From the NCBI GenBank assembly GCA_027578815.1, contig JANBTH010000307.1:1-21334 (forward strand): a stretch of 21,334 bases of DNA, read 5' to 3'. The position numbers were made by a program, and so were the translations under genes. The notes beneath the pieces are model-generated. The model did no database searches and had not been told where the DNA came from. It worked only from the letters and a program-made list of their open reading frames with translations. Source of the DNA: Coemansia sp. RSA 1804 (Eukaryota; Kickxellomycota; Kickxellomycetes; Kickxellales; Kickxellaceae). Below, in pieces: positions 11,061-20,304 of this stretch (position 1 is the first letter of the stretch; every line of letters begins with the position of its first letter).

Positions 11061-14000
11061 ATGGCTGGAGAAGAACATATAACACAACCGAGTAATAGCG
11101 AGTGTCAGACTCGACTCGAACAAAATGCCGCTAGTTCTGTGCAGAATGTACACCCATTCTTTTCGCTACAGCCCACAAAACGTACAAGTGTATCCACATG
11201 CCATGACGACAGAGTGTGTGTGACACAGAGCTCTTCTTATTCCATAAAGCGCCATAAGAAAAAGAGTAGCAGCCACAAGCCAAAGTCGGCAAAGATACAC
11301 TCATTCTTCAAAGTGAACACGAGCAGAATAGACTCTGCATCAGTAACTCAAGAGATGGAGCAGCTTGCATGCGAGGCAAACGAGACCACCGGTGCTGGTG
11401 GTGACTGCATTGCTAGTAGCGAAGTAGAGCTGGTTCCGGGGGATGTATTCAATGGAGAATACATGCACGATCACCAGAGCTGGCAGCAACGACCTGTTTT
11501 TCGCCTTCCAGAAATTCCTGCACCCTATCCCACTGGCGAAACACACGTACCGACACCGGGTTATGTGCGATACTCTTCTACAGTCTGCACAACAGGTTCC
11601 GAGCGCTGTAGACACATCCAAGCTCAAAAAGTTGATGCAGCGGATATTCTGAGTAGACATGGTTATTCACAAAGCACACATCCCGGCAGACAAGATAAAG
11701 GATTTGGTATTCACAGCTACACAATGGACGAAAGGGCACCAACGCTGGAAATTCCAGAGTTCTACGCACTCAAGGCCTCAATAGCCCCGGTAAAATGTGT
11801 ACTTGGGAAAGAAATTACTCTTTTGCCGCAGCACATGTCATTTCTCAAGCCCATTTTGGACGCGATAAACAGCGACTTGCCTTGTTCCAAACCTCAAAAG
11901 GCAGAGTTGCTTGCATCTCGCTATCGTCCTAAGCAAGCATGCCACGTTCTTTCCAACCGGCAAGCTGCCTCTCAACTGCGCTCATGGATTGAAGGGATGC
12001 GGATAAAGCGTACGGGACAGGCCCAAAGCGATGAGACGAGTGGTAGAATAACACTTCCTGAAACAGCCGATTCTACTAACAGTCGAGTGAAGAATATCAC
12101 ATCAGTATACAATACTAAGATCAGCAGAGGTTTTCGAAGCCGCTGCAGCGACAGCGATGAATCCTACTCTTATTCCAGAAACAACTACGACTCTGACAGC
12201 AGCGACGATTTTGTGCCAACAAGATTGACAAAGCGTAGTCACCCTCCAAAGCGTGATGATCTGCGTGATGTTCTGGCATGGTCTAGGAGCAATGGTACAT
12301 TAAACAGTATACGCGATAATATGTATGTAGATGCTCGACACAAACGTAATGGTAGTGGTGCTACTAGCAGCAGCGAGCCGGAGTCATTATCTAATATGGT
12401 TCTCCTTGCAGGGCCATCGGGATCTTGCAAAACAGCCACAGTGTACGCGTGTGCAGAGGAATGTAATTTTGAGGTGTATGAGATCCACCCAGGACAAAGA
12501 CGCAGTGGTAAGGATGTATTGAGTATGCTGGAAGACGCACTTCTTAGTCACACCATTGCCACAACCTCCAAAGGTCCGCATGTAAAGCCAGACGCTGACG
12601 CAAACCAAATGCTGATACTTGTCGAGCAGATAGACGTTCTTTTTGAACAGGACCAACGCCTGTGGCCTGCGTTAAAACAGCTTGCACTTCGGGGCAGGCG
12701 ACCAATTGTTCTCACATGTAACGATTTGTCTTGTATACGTTGGGATGAAGCATGCTTTCAACATGTGTTCCATTTCCAACTTCCCAGGGCATATGAGCTT
12801 GTTCCATATATGTTCTTTCTGTGTCTTGCTGAGGGCGCGCTCGTGTCGCCATCCAGCATTTCTAGGGCATGTAATGCTGCGAAATGTGATATAAACAGGC
12901 TATTTAGCTCGCTTGAGATTGCAATCCGAAATATTGCCCCGCAGCCGCATAATGTCTCCACAGGCGGCAATATGAACTTGGAAAACAAAGCGGCTGTACC
13001 CCATTTCGCGGAATGGGAAAATATAAACTTGGAAGGAACGATAGCTTGGATTCTTGGTCCTCTTACTCCCCAAGAAACTCCCGAATCGCGGTTCAATTTT
13101 TGGATTGAATTGGTATCCTCCGCTACTTGTTCAGAGGACGCAGGTTCATGGTATAGAAAGTTGCCTGATCTTCTTCCTTCACTGCCAGTTGATCCTGGAT
13201 TGGCCAAGAAAGAGAGCAGCACGCATCCATCAGCATATCATAATCGTTTTTTTGCACCGGATGTGCCTTGCCCCACAAACCACTCTGCTGACAATAGAGC
13301 AGATGTTCTGAATTCTCAAGATGTTGGGCTATATGTCACCCACTCAGTGATACCGATGTCAGCATCTAACCACGGATATACACGCTCGGGTGGTTGCGTT
13401 AATGGAAGTCCATTGGTCTTGCCATTGTCCAGTCTGGAAGAAATTGGGCCAATTGCTGATGCTCTCGACATACTATCATTTGCATATGCCACCACAGACG
13501 CAGCAGAAATCCACAGCGAATGTCTTTATGAGCCGCTGTACTCGTATAAAAAGCCCATGTCCGATGGATGTCTGAGCGTCAGCTATATAGCCTTGGACGA
13601 AGATGTTCTGAGTAGCAAGAACCCTCGACTCCTTGCAGATGGATTTGGAGTCGACAGATATGGAGTCGCGGGCATCAACAGGTTCTTGAACCAAGCTGCT
13701 TTTAACAGTTTGCAAAAAGTGAACGGATCTCAGCAGCTTGTAAACAGCATGGCGCCTTTTCAGGGGCTTTCAGGACTAGGAAAACCCCGTAGTCTGTATG
13801 GAACAGAAGAACGTCTTTGCAGCACTGCAAGAGAATTGTACCAGGCTGTCGGATACGCGGGGATTGATTTTAGATGTCACATTCTGCCAAAACTGACGCT
13901 TGACACGGCTTCCTTTCTGGCAAATATGGTATTTTGGGATTGGGTTTTTCTCAAGAAGCTAGATTCTTCTGTATATCCAGACTGTGCACTGCAGCAGGAC

Positions 14001-14141
14001 AGAGATGATGATGCGAATGGTTATCGAACCGGTACTCGGAGAACACGGCGGAGTGCATACCGGGCTCATATAAAGCACATGCCAGAATCTACCCAAAAGC
14101 TTCTTGTTTCGTGGATAACGCTTCAGCTGAGAAATAAATAA
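11061..14141 (+). CDS. ELG1: Elg1/ATAD5-like large subunit of the PCNA-unloading RFC-like complex
   Basis: The 1026-residue single-exon protein matches the Elg1/ATAD5 family, which with Rfc2-5 removes PCNA (notably SUMO-PCNA) from DNA after replication. Two PCNA-box-like motifs lie near the N-terminus: VHPFF at 30-34 (the HPFF signature of fungal homologues) and IHSFF near 79-83. An RFC-box-like segment (ASRYRPKQACHVLSN...LRSWIEGM) lies at about 284-315. An acidic linker rich in Asp and Ser follows. The AAA+ core has Walker A GPSGSCKT at 450-457 and the family stretch YACAEECNFEVYEIHP...RRSGKDVLS. Walker B is LILVEQIDVLFEQD at about 518, and sensor 1 is RRPIVLTCND near 550. The last canonical Walker A Gly is Cys, and the Walker B position normally Glu is Gln. 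The C-terminal half is poorly conserved. The start ATG has a good context (cacgATGG) and follows the CT-rich leader. Ctf18 or Rad24 fit the flanking motifs less well. Confidence 0.85.
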   Translation: MAGEEHITQPSNSECQTRLEQNAASSVQNVHPFFSLQPTKRTSVSTCHDDRVCVTQSSSYSIKRHKKKSSSHKPKSAKIHSFFKVNTSRIDSASVTQEMEQLACEANETTGAGGDCIASSEVELVPGDVFNGEYMHDHQSWQQRPVFRLPEIPAPYPTGETHVPTPGYVRYSSTVCTTGSERCRHIQAQKVDAADILSRHGYSQSTHPGRQDKGFGIHSYTMDERAPTLEIPEFYALKASIAPVKCVLGKEITLLPQHMSFLKPILDAINSDLPCSKPQKAELLASRYRPKQACHVLSNRQAASQLRSWIEGMRIKRTGQAQSDETSGRITLPETADSTNSRVKNITSVYNTKISRGFRSRCSDSDESYSYSRNNYDSDSSDDFVPTRLTKRSHPPKRDDLRDVLAWSRSNGTLNSIRDNMYVDARHKRNGSGATSSSEPESLSNMVLLAGPSGSCKTATVYACAEECNFEVYEIHPGQRRSGKDVLSMLEDALLSHTIATTSKGPHVKPDADANQMLILVEQIDVLFEQDQRLWPALKQLALRGRRPIVLTCNDLSCIRWDEACFQHVFHFQLPRAYELVPYMFFLCLAEGALVSPSSISRACNAAKCDINRLFSSLEIAIRNIAPQPHNVSTGGNMNLENKAAVPHFAEWENINLEGTIAWILGPLTPQETPESRFNFWIELVSSATCSEDAGSWYRKLPDLLPSLPVDPGLAKKESSTHPSAYHNRFFAPDVPCPTNHSADNRADVLNSQDVGLYVTHSVIPMSASNHGYTRSGGCVNGSPLVLPLSSLEEIGPIADALDILSFAYATTDAAEIHSECLYEPLYSYKKPMSDGCLSVSYIALDEDVLSSKNPRLLADGFGVDRYGVAGINRFLNQAAFNSLQKVNGSQQLVNSMAPFQGLSGLGKPRSLYGTEERLCSTARELYQAVGYAGIDFRCHILPKLTLDTASFLANMVFWDWVFLKKLDSSVYPDCALQQDRDDDANGYRTGTRRTRRSAYRAHIKHMPESTQKLLVSWITLQLRNK

Positions 14142-14142
14142 A
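14133..14142 (+). terminator. overlapping AATAAA polyadenylation signals of ELG1
   Basis: Two overlapping AATAAA hexamers (14133-14138 and 14137-14142) span the last two codons and the TAA stop of the ELG1-like gene. If used, the 3' UTR would be only some tens of bases, ending in or near the A-rich tract before the SMC2 stop codon. Confidence 0.5.
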
Positions 14143-14180
14143 TTGCTACGTGTTAATTGAAAAAAAAAAAATAAAAAACC

Positions 14181-17100
14181 CTAGTTTTGCGCTATCCGGT
14201 CAACCATGGATATCCCGTTTCTGAAGCGTGCGCGGAAAACGACATTGGCATTGTTAAACATGCCCTCCTTTAGCGACACAACAATGAATTGTGAGCCCTT
14301 GAATCTTGTTCTAAACAGCTGACCGATATTCTGCGTGTGAGAGAGATCAAGCGCAGCGTCAATTTCATCCAAGATGTACATCGGCGCAGGCTTAAATTGA
14401 AGCAACGAAAGAATCAGCGAAAGAGCAATAAGCGACCGCTGTCCACCGCTAAGCTCAGTCAGACTTTGCTTCCATACGCCCCCAAGATTGACCCTGATTG
14501 CCAGTCCCTCGGAGAGCGGCTTGCCCTCAAGCATTTCGAGTCTGGATGTGTTTCCCGGAAGGAGTTCGCCGAATATCGCGCCAAAGTCCTTGTCAACAAG
14601 CTTCCAGGTACGCTCAAGCGTCTCAACTTTATACTTATCTAGCGACTCTATAGTGTCCTCGATCTTGCGCTTGTCACGAATAACAGTCTTCAGCATCTGC
14701 TTCAGGCTTGTTTCGCGCTTGGTTACATTTTCAATGTTCGCCATGACCGCAGTGTTTGTTGTCTTGCGCATAGATTCAAACTGGCTCTCGAGTTTTCGTA
14801 GATTGCGCTTGGCCTGAACTGGATCGTTTTTAACAAAGTCGTATGCAGAATCGGGCTGCCCAAACGACTGCCTCTGGTCAACTATCCAAGGGTGCTCCTT
14901 GAGAAGATCATTAAGAACGCGCTGCGTCTTGCCTTGTGCTGCTTCAAAGCGTTCCAACTCATGTGCTATCTGCTCGCTTTCAAGTTGAACCGTCGTTAGG
15001 TCTGATTGTTTCGTTCTGTGCAGCTGGTCCATTTCAGCAATCTCCTTGTCAAAGACAACCAGTTTCTTTCCCAGTCGGCTGACTGCAGTTTGCTTCCTGT
15101 CCAGTTGCTCCTTCGTATAAGAAAGCGTCTCTTGAATGTCCTTATACTCTGCATCCAGACTCTTCATTGTGCTATCGCTGTTTTCCGTCTGCGTTAGAAG
15201 ATCGCTGATTTCGCTTTCCAATTCCTCCTTCTCAAGCATAGCCTCTTGCGAAACTCGTTGGCAGTCCTTCATCTTCGCTTCGGCTTTAGGGAGCGCGGCT
15301 TTCAGCTTATCCAAGTTCTTCTTCAGCTGCTTAATCTTGCCTCCCTTGTCCTGGCTAAACTCGCCCATCTCCTTTTCAATCTTTTTGGCGCGGTCAGAAG
15401 CAAGTTGGTGCTTTGTTATTGCACCAGGCAAAACCATCTCTTGCTCGGAGCGCTCGACTGTGATTTCCTCCAGACGTGTCGAAAGCTGTGTATATGAGCT
15501 GTATGAAAGCTGTTTCTGAATAAGAGATAATCTGTGCTTCAAAAGATCGAGCTCGCGAGAAAGTTCCATATAACTATCTTTTAACTCGTCAATTGATGCA
15601 AGCTGAGACTCTATAGCCGCAAGTTCATTGTGAAGCGCGGCATGCTTTAGACGAGCATTCTTCAGCTCTTGCAAGCGTCCAAGCACGCCAGAATTCGATG
15701 GCTTTGCGCCGCCTTGCATGGTACCTGCAGGATCATAAACATCTCCCTCCAGCGTCACTGCCTTACGACGAATGTTCTTGTGGAAGGCAACTTGCTCAGC
15801 CGTCTGAGGATCCTTGCAAATAAAAGTCGATCCAAACACATAAGCCATAGCTCTTTCCACCTCTTTTGAAAACCCGACAAGCGAAAGTGCAGTGTCTACT
15901 TTTCCTGGAGCAAGGCTTTTGGCAAAATTGACAATGTCGGCGTCCAACATCTGCGCAGAGATCTTGTTGAGAGGAATGATGGTTACACGGCGTCGGAGCT
16001 TGCCATTATTCAGCAGCAGGGTACCCGTGTTGTCATCATCAACAATTACGTTGTAGATCTTTGCACCGGCGGTAATCTCCAGAGCAACTGTAGCAAACTT
16101 GTTGTTATCGTCGATATTAATCAAATGAGCAACCAACCCCTTCACCTTGCCACGATTAAAGTTGCGTACAGGATCCTGGTATTGAAACTCAAAGTTTCCC
16201 ATCTGGGCCTCAAGTCTTCGGCGATGCTCATCAACAGTCTCAAGCTGGTCGATAATCTCAGAGCGCTTCTGGTCCAAGTCTCTTTTGGCATCGGGGCTGT
16301 ATGCATGGTTCTTTAGACGCACTTCAGCATTCAGAATATCTTCTTCAAACTTAGTTTTATCGTTCAGTAGGCTGTCAGTATCTTTGCGCGCCTTTTCGAG
16401 ATTGTATTTAATCTGGGACTCTTCGCCATCCAGCAGGCCGATCCGCAGTTTCGCTTGTTCAATAGCAGTTGCCGCGTCACTTGTCTCCCGTTTAGCTTCC
16501 TGTAGTTGCTGCATAAAACCACCCTCGCGCCCTTCGTCTGAGGCAACGCCAGTGGTCAAGGACTGAAGGAGCTCTTCCAGCCGACCTACATCCTTGACCT
16601 TGTCATCGTACTGCAGCTTCTCCTCAGCATATTTGGCTGCCTGCTGTTCAAAGCCTCCGCTACGCTGTGCAAGTTCATCCTCGTACTTGCACTTTGACTC
16701 TAAAAGCTTTGACTTGGCAGCCCGCTCTTCGTTGATTGAGGCAACCTTAAGATCACTTTGTGTCTTTATTCTCACAAGCTCTTTGGAAAGCTCATCCACC
16801 TGGGCCTGTAGTGCCTCGAGCTCGCCGTTCTTTGACATTTCACTTTTGCGTGCCTCTTCGGTTCTCGCCCTGCTCTTGGTAATATCGACAAGCTCCGTTT
16901 TGAGTGTTTCGATTTGTGCGGACAAGTGGTCAAGGCGGGATCGGCTTTCCAAAAGCGACTGGCTTCCGTTGCTGATTGATTCCTCACACTTTGTATAATC
17001 ATAAGCAACAACCAGACGGCGCAAACGATCGAGCTCAATCTCCACTTTCTGATACTCAAGATACGCCTGCTTTTCCTGACGAAGCTTGTCCAGCTTTGGC

Positions 17101-17979
17101 GTTATTTCCTCCGCGAGAATAGATGAAATCTCCTCTATCTTCTTGTCCTTTTTCGCCATGGTCTTTTGCGCCTTGTCCTTGCGTTCCTCAAACATACGCG
17201 TGCCAGCCGCCTCTTCAATCATTGCAAGAATCTCCGGTGGCTGCATATTCAACACTTGGGTTATCTTCCCTTGCATAATCAAAAAGTGGGGGTTGTTGAT
17301 GCTGAGCTGAACAGACTGCAACATGTTGGCAACAGCATGCTCCTGTGCAGTATGCCCGTTAATCATGTACTTGTTCTTGCCGCCAACCATGATCTAATTG
17401 TTCAAAGAAAAACAAATAACCGTCATTAGTAGAAAGTAGCTGGCAACATACATGCATTCCGTGTGCTAAACCAAGAGGAACCGTATGATAATACATATCG
17501 ATGGGTGCAAAAGAGATGTTGTCACATTACCTGGCGTGTTAGGGAAATTTGTTTGCAGTCTTCATAGCCAAGAGGGCTTGTTTTTCTGTCGGTGTTCCTA
17601 AACACAACAGTTACAGAAGCCTTAACTATTCCCGCTTGGCCGCGTTTGTAGATTAGATCCTGTATGTTATTTGCGCGCAGCTATAATATTGTGTGCAAAG
17701 GGTTAAACGAAATAAACCAGACTGAACAGACACGTTCCATTAGTGTAATCACACAATATATCAGCATTTGTGAGGTCATGTATAAAAGAGCCGCTGAGAG
17801 TCAGTACATACCAGTTTGTAGTTGCGGATGCCCAAGACAAAGCAAATAGCATCCAGAATATTCGACTTGCCCGAACCATTCAGGCCAGTAATCGCATTAA
17901 ACTCCTGGTCCCAGCCAGTAATATGCGTACGGGCAGCGTAGGATTTGAAGCCATCGATAATAAGCTCCTCGACATACAT
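14181..17979 (-). CDS. SMC2: SMC2 condensin ATPase subunit, three exons
   Basis: Spliced product is 1176 residues, close to yeast Smc2 (1170). Exon 1 (17979-17812, 56 codons) encodes MYVEELIIDGFKSYAARTHI and Walker A GLNGSGKSNILD (32-43). Exon 2 (17680-17531, 50 codons) encodes LRANNIQDLIYKRGQAGIVK through SLTRQ. Exon 3 (17393-14181) begins IMVGGKNKYMINGH. Both introns are in phase 0, and the joined sequence matches the family without gaps. NNPHFLIMQGKITQVLN and EEAAGTRMFE are SMC2 hallmarks. Next come the first coiled coil, a hinge at about 517-675 (GKVKGLVAHL...GTMQGGAKP), and the return coil. The C-terminal lobe has signature LSGGQRSL (about 1084) and Walker B MYILDEIDAALD (about 1107). 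Smc2 pairs with Smc4 and the non-SMC subunits to compact mitotic chromosomes. The ATG at 17979 is the conserved family start. The two initiator-proximal exons are too short to stand out by length. Confidence 0.96.
17394..17530 (-). other. SMC2 intron 2 (137 nt)
   Basis: The donor is GTAATG right after the CAG codon ending exon 2, and the acceptor is AATTAG. A branch-like TACTAATGA lies about 30-38 nt before the acceptor. Phase 0. The splice is confirmed by the family sequence TRQ followed by a hydrophobic pair and GGxNKY. Confidence 0.9.
17681..17811 (-). other. SMC2 intron 1 (131 nt)
   Basis: The donor is GTATGT and the acceptor ATTATAG, phase 0. It joins FVLGIRNYKL to LRANNIQDLIYK, colinear with the conserved SMC2 segment between Walker A and the first strand of the head. 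Confidence 0.9.
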
Positions 17980-18498
17980 TGTCAGATTCAACAAGCTTAA
18001 TTCGCGCCAATTAGATTAATGTATGGAGCAAAGTAGGCAAAGTGGACACACCAGAGTATATAAAAACACAGCTCAAAATATGGCAATAGAAAGTAAGAAA
18101 AACATGCCTTCAAACAAAAACAAAAGAGAAAAGGTTTATGGTTGCAGAGTTTTGCGTGGAAACCAGTTAGTTGTGAAAAACATCATTTCCCATGGAGTTT
18201 GTTTACAATAAGCTATCCAGAAGGTCGTGATTTATCACCGGATTTGTATGGTGGTGATTTGGAGATTATCAATCTTGCAAGAAATGAGAGGTTAACAAAG
18301 TGGAAGCTCGCAATATTCGGCGGAATGCCGTCATTTCTGCCCAATAACAGGGATCAGTGTCTTTTTTTGGGCAGCACACTTCAGCCTTTAAATACGGCTT
18401 GCACATAAAAATAGAGTTTGGAGTGTTGCCTTCTCTCCTCTGTTATCCTTGTCTATTTATTATTTTACTAGAGATATTATATCCGCATTATAACAATA
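17980..18498. promoter_or_regulatory. divergent promoter region between SMC2 and MET14
   Basis: This 519-bp gap holds the SMC2 promoter (minus) and the MET14 promoter (plus). TTCGCGCCAA at 18001-18010 is an E2F-like palindrome just upstream of the SMC2 ATG. TATATAAAAA occurs near 18056-18066. The MET14 side has a TTTAAATA near 18387 and a CT-rich leader at about 18429-18470. I looked for CACGTG (Cbf1) and found none. Open frames at 18023-18211 and 18142-18408 show no recognisable features, and I do not call them. Confidence 0.55.
18001..18010. promoter_or_regulatory. E2F-like palindromic box next to the SMC2 start
   Basis: TTCGCGCCAA reads TTGGCGCGAA on the minus strand. Either strand matches seven of eight positions of the E2F consensus TTTSSCGC when the flanking base is included. 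It begins 22 bp before the SMC2 ATG, so it may lie in the 5' UTR or core promoter. The function is inferred. Confidence 0.35.
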
Positions 18499-19125
18499 AT
18501 GGCAAACAGCAACAGTATCGGATCTGCCGCCACAAACATTACCTGGCACAGCGGCCACGTTTCCCGCGACGAGCGTCGCCAACTACTTAAACAAACAGGT
18601 CTGACCATATGGTTTACCGGTCTTTCTGCATCAGGGAAAAGCACGGTTGCTAGCGCACTTGAGCAGCATCTGCTTCATCGGGGAATCAATGCCTACCGTC
18701 TTGACGGAGACAACATCCGCTTTGGGCTCAACAAAAACCTTGGCTTTAGTCCCGAGGATCGTACCGAAAACATTCGACGCATTGCAGAGGTTAGCAAGCT
18801 GTTTGCTGATTCTGCTGCTGTTGCAATCACCAGCTTCATATCCCCGTATCGCATAGACAGAGAGAGTGTGCGCTCTTTGCACAATGACGCTGGGATACCG
18901 TTTGTCGAGGTGTATGCTGATGTTCCAGTAAGCGTCGCAGAGCAACGCGATCCAAAAGGTCTTTATAAGAAGGCGCGAGCAGGTGAAATCAAGGATTTTA
19001 CCGGAATTAGCGCACCCTACGAAGCACCAGACCATCCGGAGATCCACATCCGCACTGACCAGAAGTCAATAGCCGAAGCTGTGCAGCAGATTGCACAATA
19101 TCTTGAAGAAAACAATCTGATTTAG
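18499..19125 (+). CDS. MET14: adenylylsulfate (APS) kinase
   Basis: A 208-residue intronless gene. It transfers the gamma phosphate of ATP to the 3'-OH of APS, giving PAPS, the second step of sulfate assimilation in the cytosol. Visible motifs are the Walker A loop GLSASGKS at 41-48, the APS-binding stretch RLDGDNIRFGLNKNLGFS (about 67-84) with EDRTENIRR behind it, FISPYRIDRESVR with the conserved Ser of the FISP motif, and the lid DPKGLYKKARAGEIKDFTG. The C-terminus (APYEAPDHPEIHIRT) is also typical. Length equals that of stand-alone fungal Met14 (about 200), with no sulfurylase fusion. The ATG sits in a good context (aacaataATGG) after a CT-rich leader. All key residues appear intact. It diverges from SMC2 and converges on the RanBP1 gene. 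Confidence 0.97.
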   Translation: MANSNSIGSAATNITWHSGHVSRDERRQLLKQTGLTIWFTGLSASGKSTVASALEQHLLHRGINAYRLDGDNIRFGLNKNLGFSPEDRTENIRRIAEVSKLFADSAAVAITSFISPYRIDRESVRSLHNDAGIPFVEVYADVPVSVAEQRDPKGLYKKARAGEIKDFTGISAPYEAPDHPEIHIRTDQKSIAEAVQQIAQYLEENNLI

Positions 19126-19363
19126 CCCAAGATTTCGCTATAGAATTTAGCTTTATTTAGAGAAATAAACAAATTGATGCAATATACTTGCTTGAAATGT
19201 CCACCTTTTATTTGAGGAAAATTGCCAGTGTCAGCTCAGAAACTAGACATTAGTTTATTCAAAAAAAAAAAGCACGGCCTGCAGAAGAGAAATAGAATTC
19301 AACATTAAGAAAGAAAGAAAAGTGCCAAAGCACCATGGTAAAGAAGGAAACAATTGAATTGAT
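19126..19363. terminator. convergent 3' flanks of MET14 and RanBP1 with polyadenylation signals
   Basis: AATAAA at 19164-19169 on the plus strand is a good signal for MET14, about 40 nt after its stop. On the minus strand AATAAA lies at 19259-19254, about 105 nt after the RanBP1 stop. A run of A at 19261-19270 is adjacent. No gene is seen in the gap. Confidence 0.55.
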
Positions 19364-20304
19364 CTAGTCTTTCTTTTCGGCATCCGTCTTCTCGCCCTCC
19401 TTATCACCAGACTCTGCACTCTTGTCTTTGTCACCGGATTCAGGCTCGTTCTTGGCATCCTCTTCCTTCTCTTCGTCCTTCTTCTCCTCTTCGTCCTTCT
19501 TTTCTATGACTTTGTCCTTTGATCCAGAGGCAAGCTTCTTGTTCACCTCTCGGGCGTCCTCAAAGGCATCCTTGAATTTGTTGGCGTTCTCGGAATTAGC
19601 AAAGCGAATAGCAAGAAGCTGACGTTCAGCCTCGTCATCGACAAGATCCGCTGCAACATTCCACACCCACGAACGGTCCGATCCAACATTAGGCGACAGA
19701 ACCATGTCGGTGGTAATGTAGTGATTGGCGCAGACCTTGAGAGTTTTGTCACGACGCATAAGCAGACGCACCTTGCCAGTCTCCTTGTGCTTCAGAAGCT
19801 TAACGTCGCCAGTCCCGCGCTCCTTCCACTCATTGGTCTCGGTATCAAAGCGGAAAAGCTTTGCGCGCCTATAACACAAAAGAAGTAAACATAAGCAAGA
19901 AATAATGGCAGAAAGGAGGCTGTTTGAGTAGCATAGATATAGAACAGTGTTTAATTCAAGAGAAGCTCTCTTCTATTATTGGGCTTGCATCGCCTGGGTT
20001 TCGCAATCTTACATTTTAAAGATTGGGTCCTCATCCTCCTCATGGGTCTTGACAACAACATCCTTGAGCTTGACAACCGGCTCAAAATGAACATCAGGGC
20101 TATCGACGGTCTCTTCCTACGTAGTTAAAAGGGAGTCGGTAGAAGTGCATTATCTTGAATTTAGAATAGAAAGAAAAGAGAAGAACACTACGAAATGCAG
20201 AGAAATAGCCAAATCGATGAAGGTAAACACAAGCATCGATTTAGATGGCAGTCGAAAAAACCAACCCTTACCTGCTGAGTATGTTTGTTTTCGGCCTCGG
20301 ACAT
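19364..20304 (-). CDS. YRB1: Ran-specific GTPase-activating/binding protein RanBP1, three exons
   Basis: Spliced product is 213 residues (yeast Yrb1 and human RanBP1 are about 201). Exon 1 (20304-20272) encodes MSEAENKHTQQ. Exon 2 (20116-20013) encodes EETVDSPDVHFEPVVKLKDV through HEEDEDPIFK. Exon 3 (19868-19364) completes the split Met codon and continues RAKLFRFDTETNEWKERGTG. Diagnostic Ran-binding-domain motifs are VHFEPVV, the FKMRAKLFRFD strand, EWKERGTGDVKLLKH, TLKVCANHYI, SWVWNVAADLVD and the RFANSENANKFKDAFE helix. Residues from about 160 to the end are a highly charged Lys/Glu/Asp tail. The protein binds Ran-GTP, helps RanGAP hydrolyse it and disassembles export complexes in the cytoplasm. 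Both junctions restore the conserved order exactly, so the short exons are secure. Confidence 0.96.
19869..20012 (-). other. RanBP1 intron 2 (144 nt)
   Basis: The donor is GTAAGA and the acceptor GTTATAG. The intron splits the Met codon AT|G between PIFK and RAKLFRFD, restoring the family sequence FKMRAKLFRFD. Confidence 0.9.
20117..20271 (-). other. RanBP1 intron 1 (155 nt)
   Basis: The donor is GTAAGG and the acceptor ACGTAG, phase 0, between the 11-codon first exon and EETVDSPDVHF. A TTTTAAC stretch shortly before the acceptor could be the branch site. Confidence 0.85.

Noticed and set aside
18142..18408. 88-codon plus-strand frame in the SMC2-MET14 gap
   Set aside because: It has no motif or splice continuation, overlaps the MET14 promoter, and its TTTAAATA region is better read as promoter sequence.
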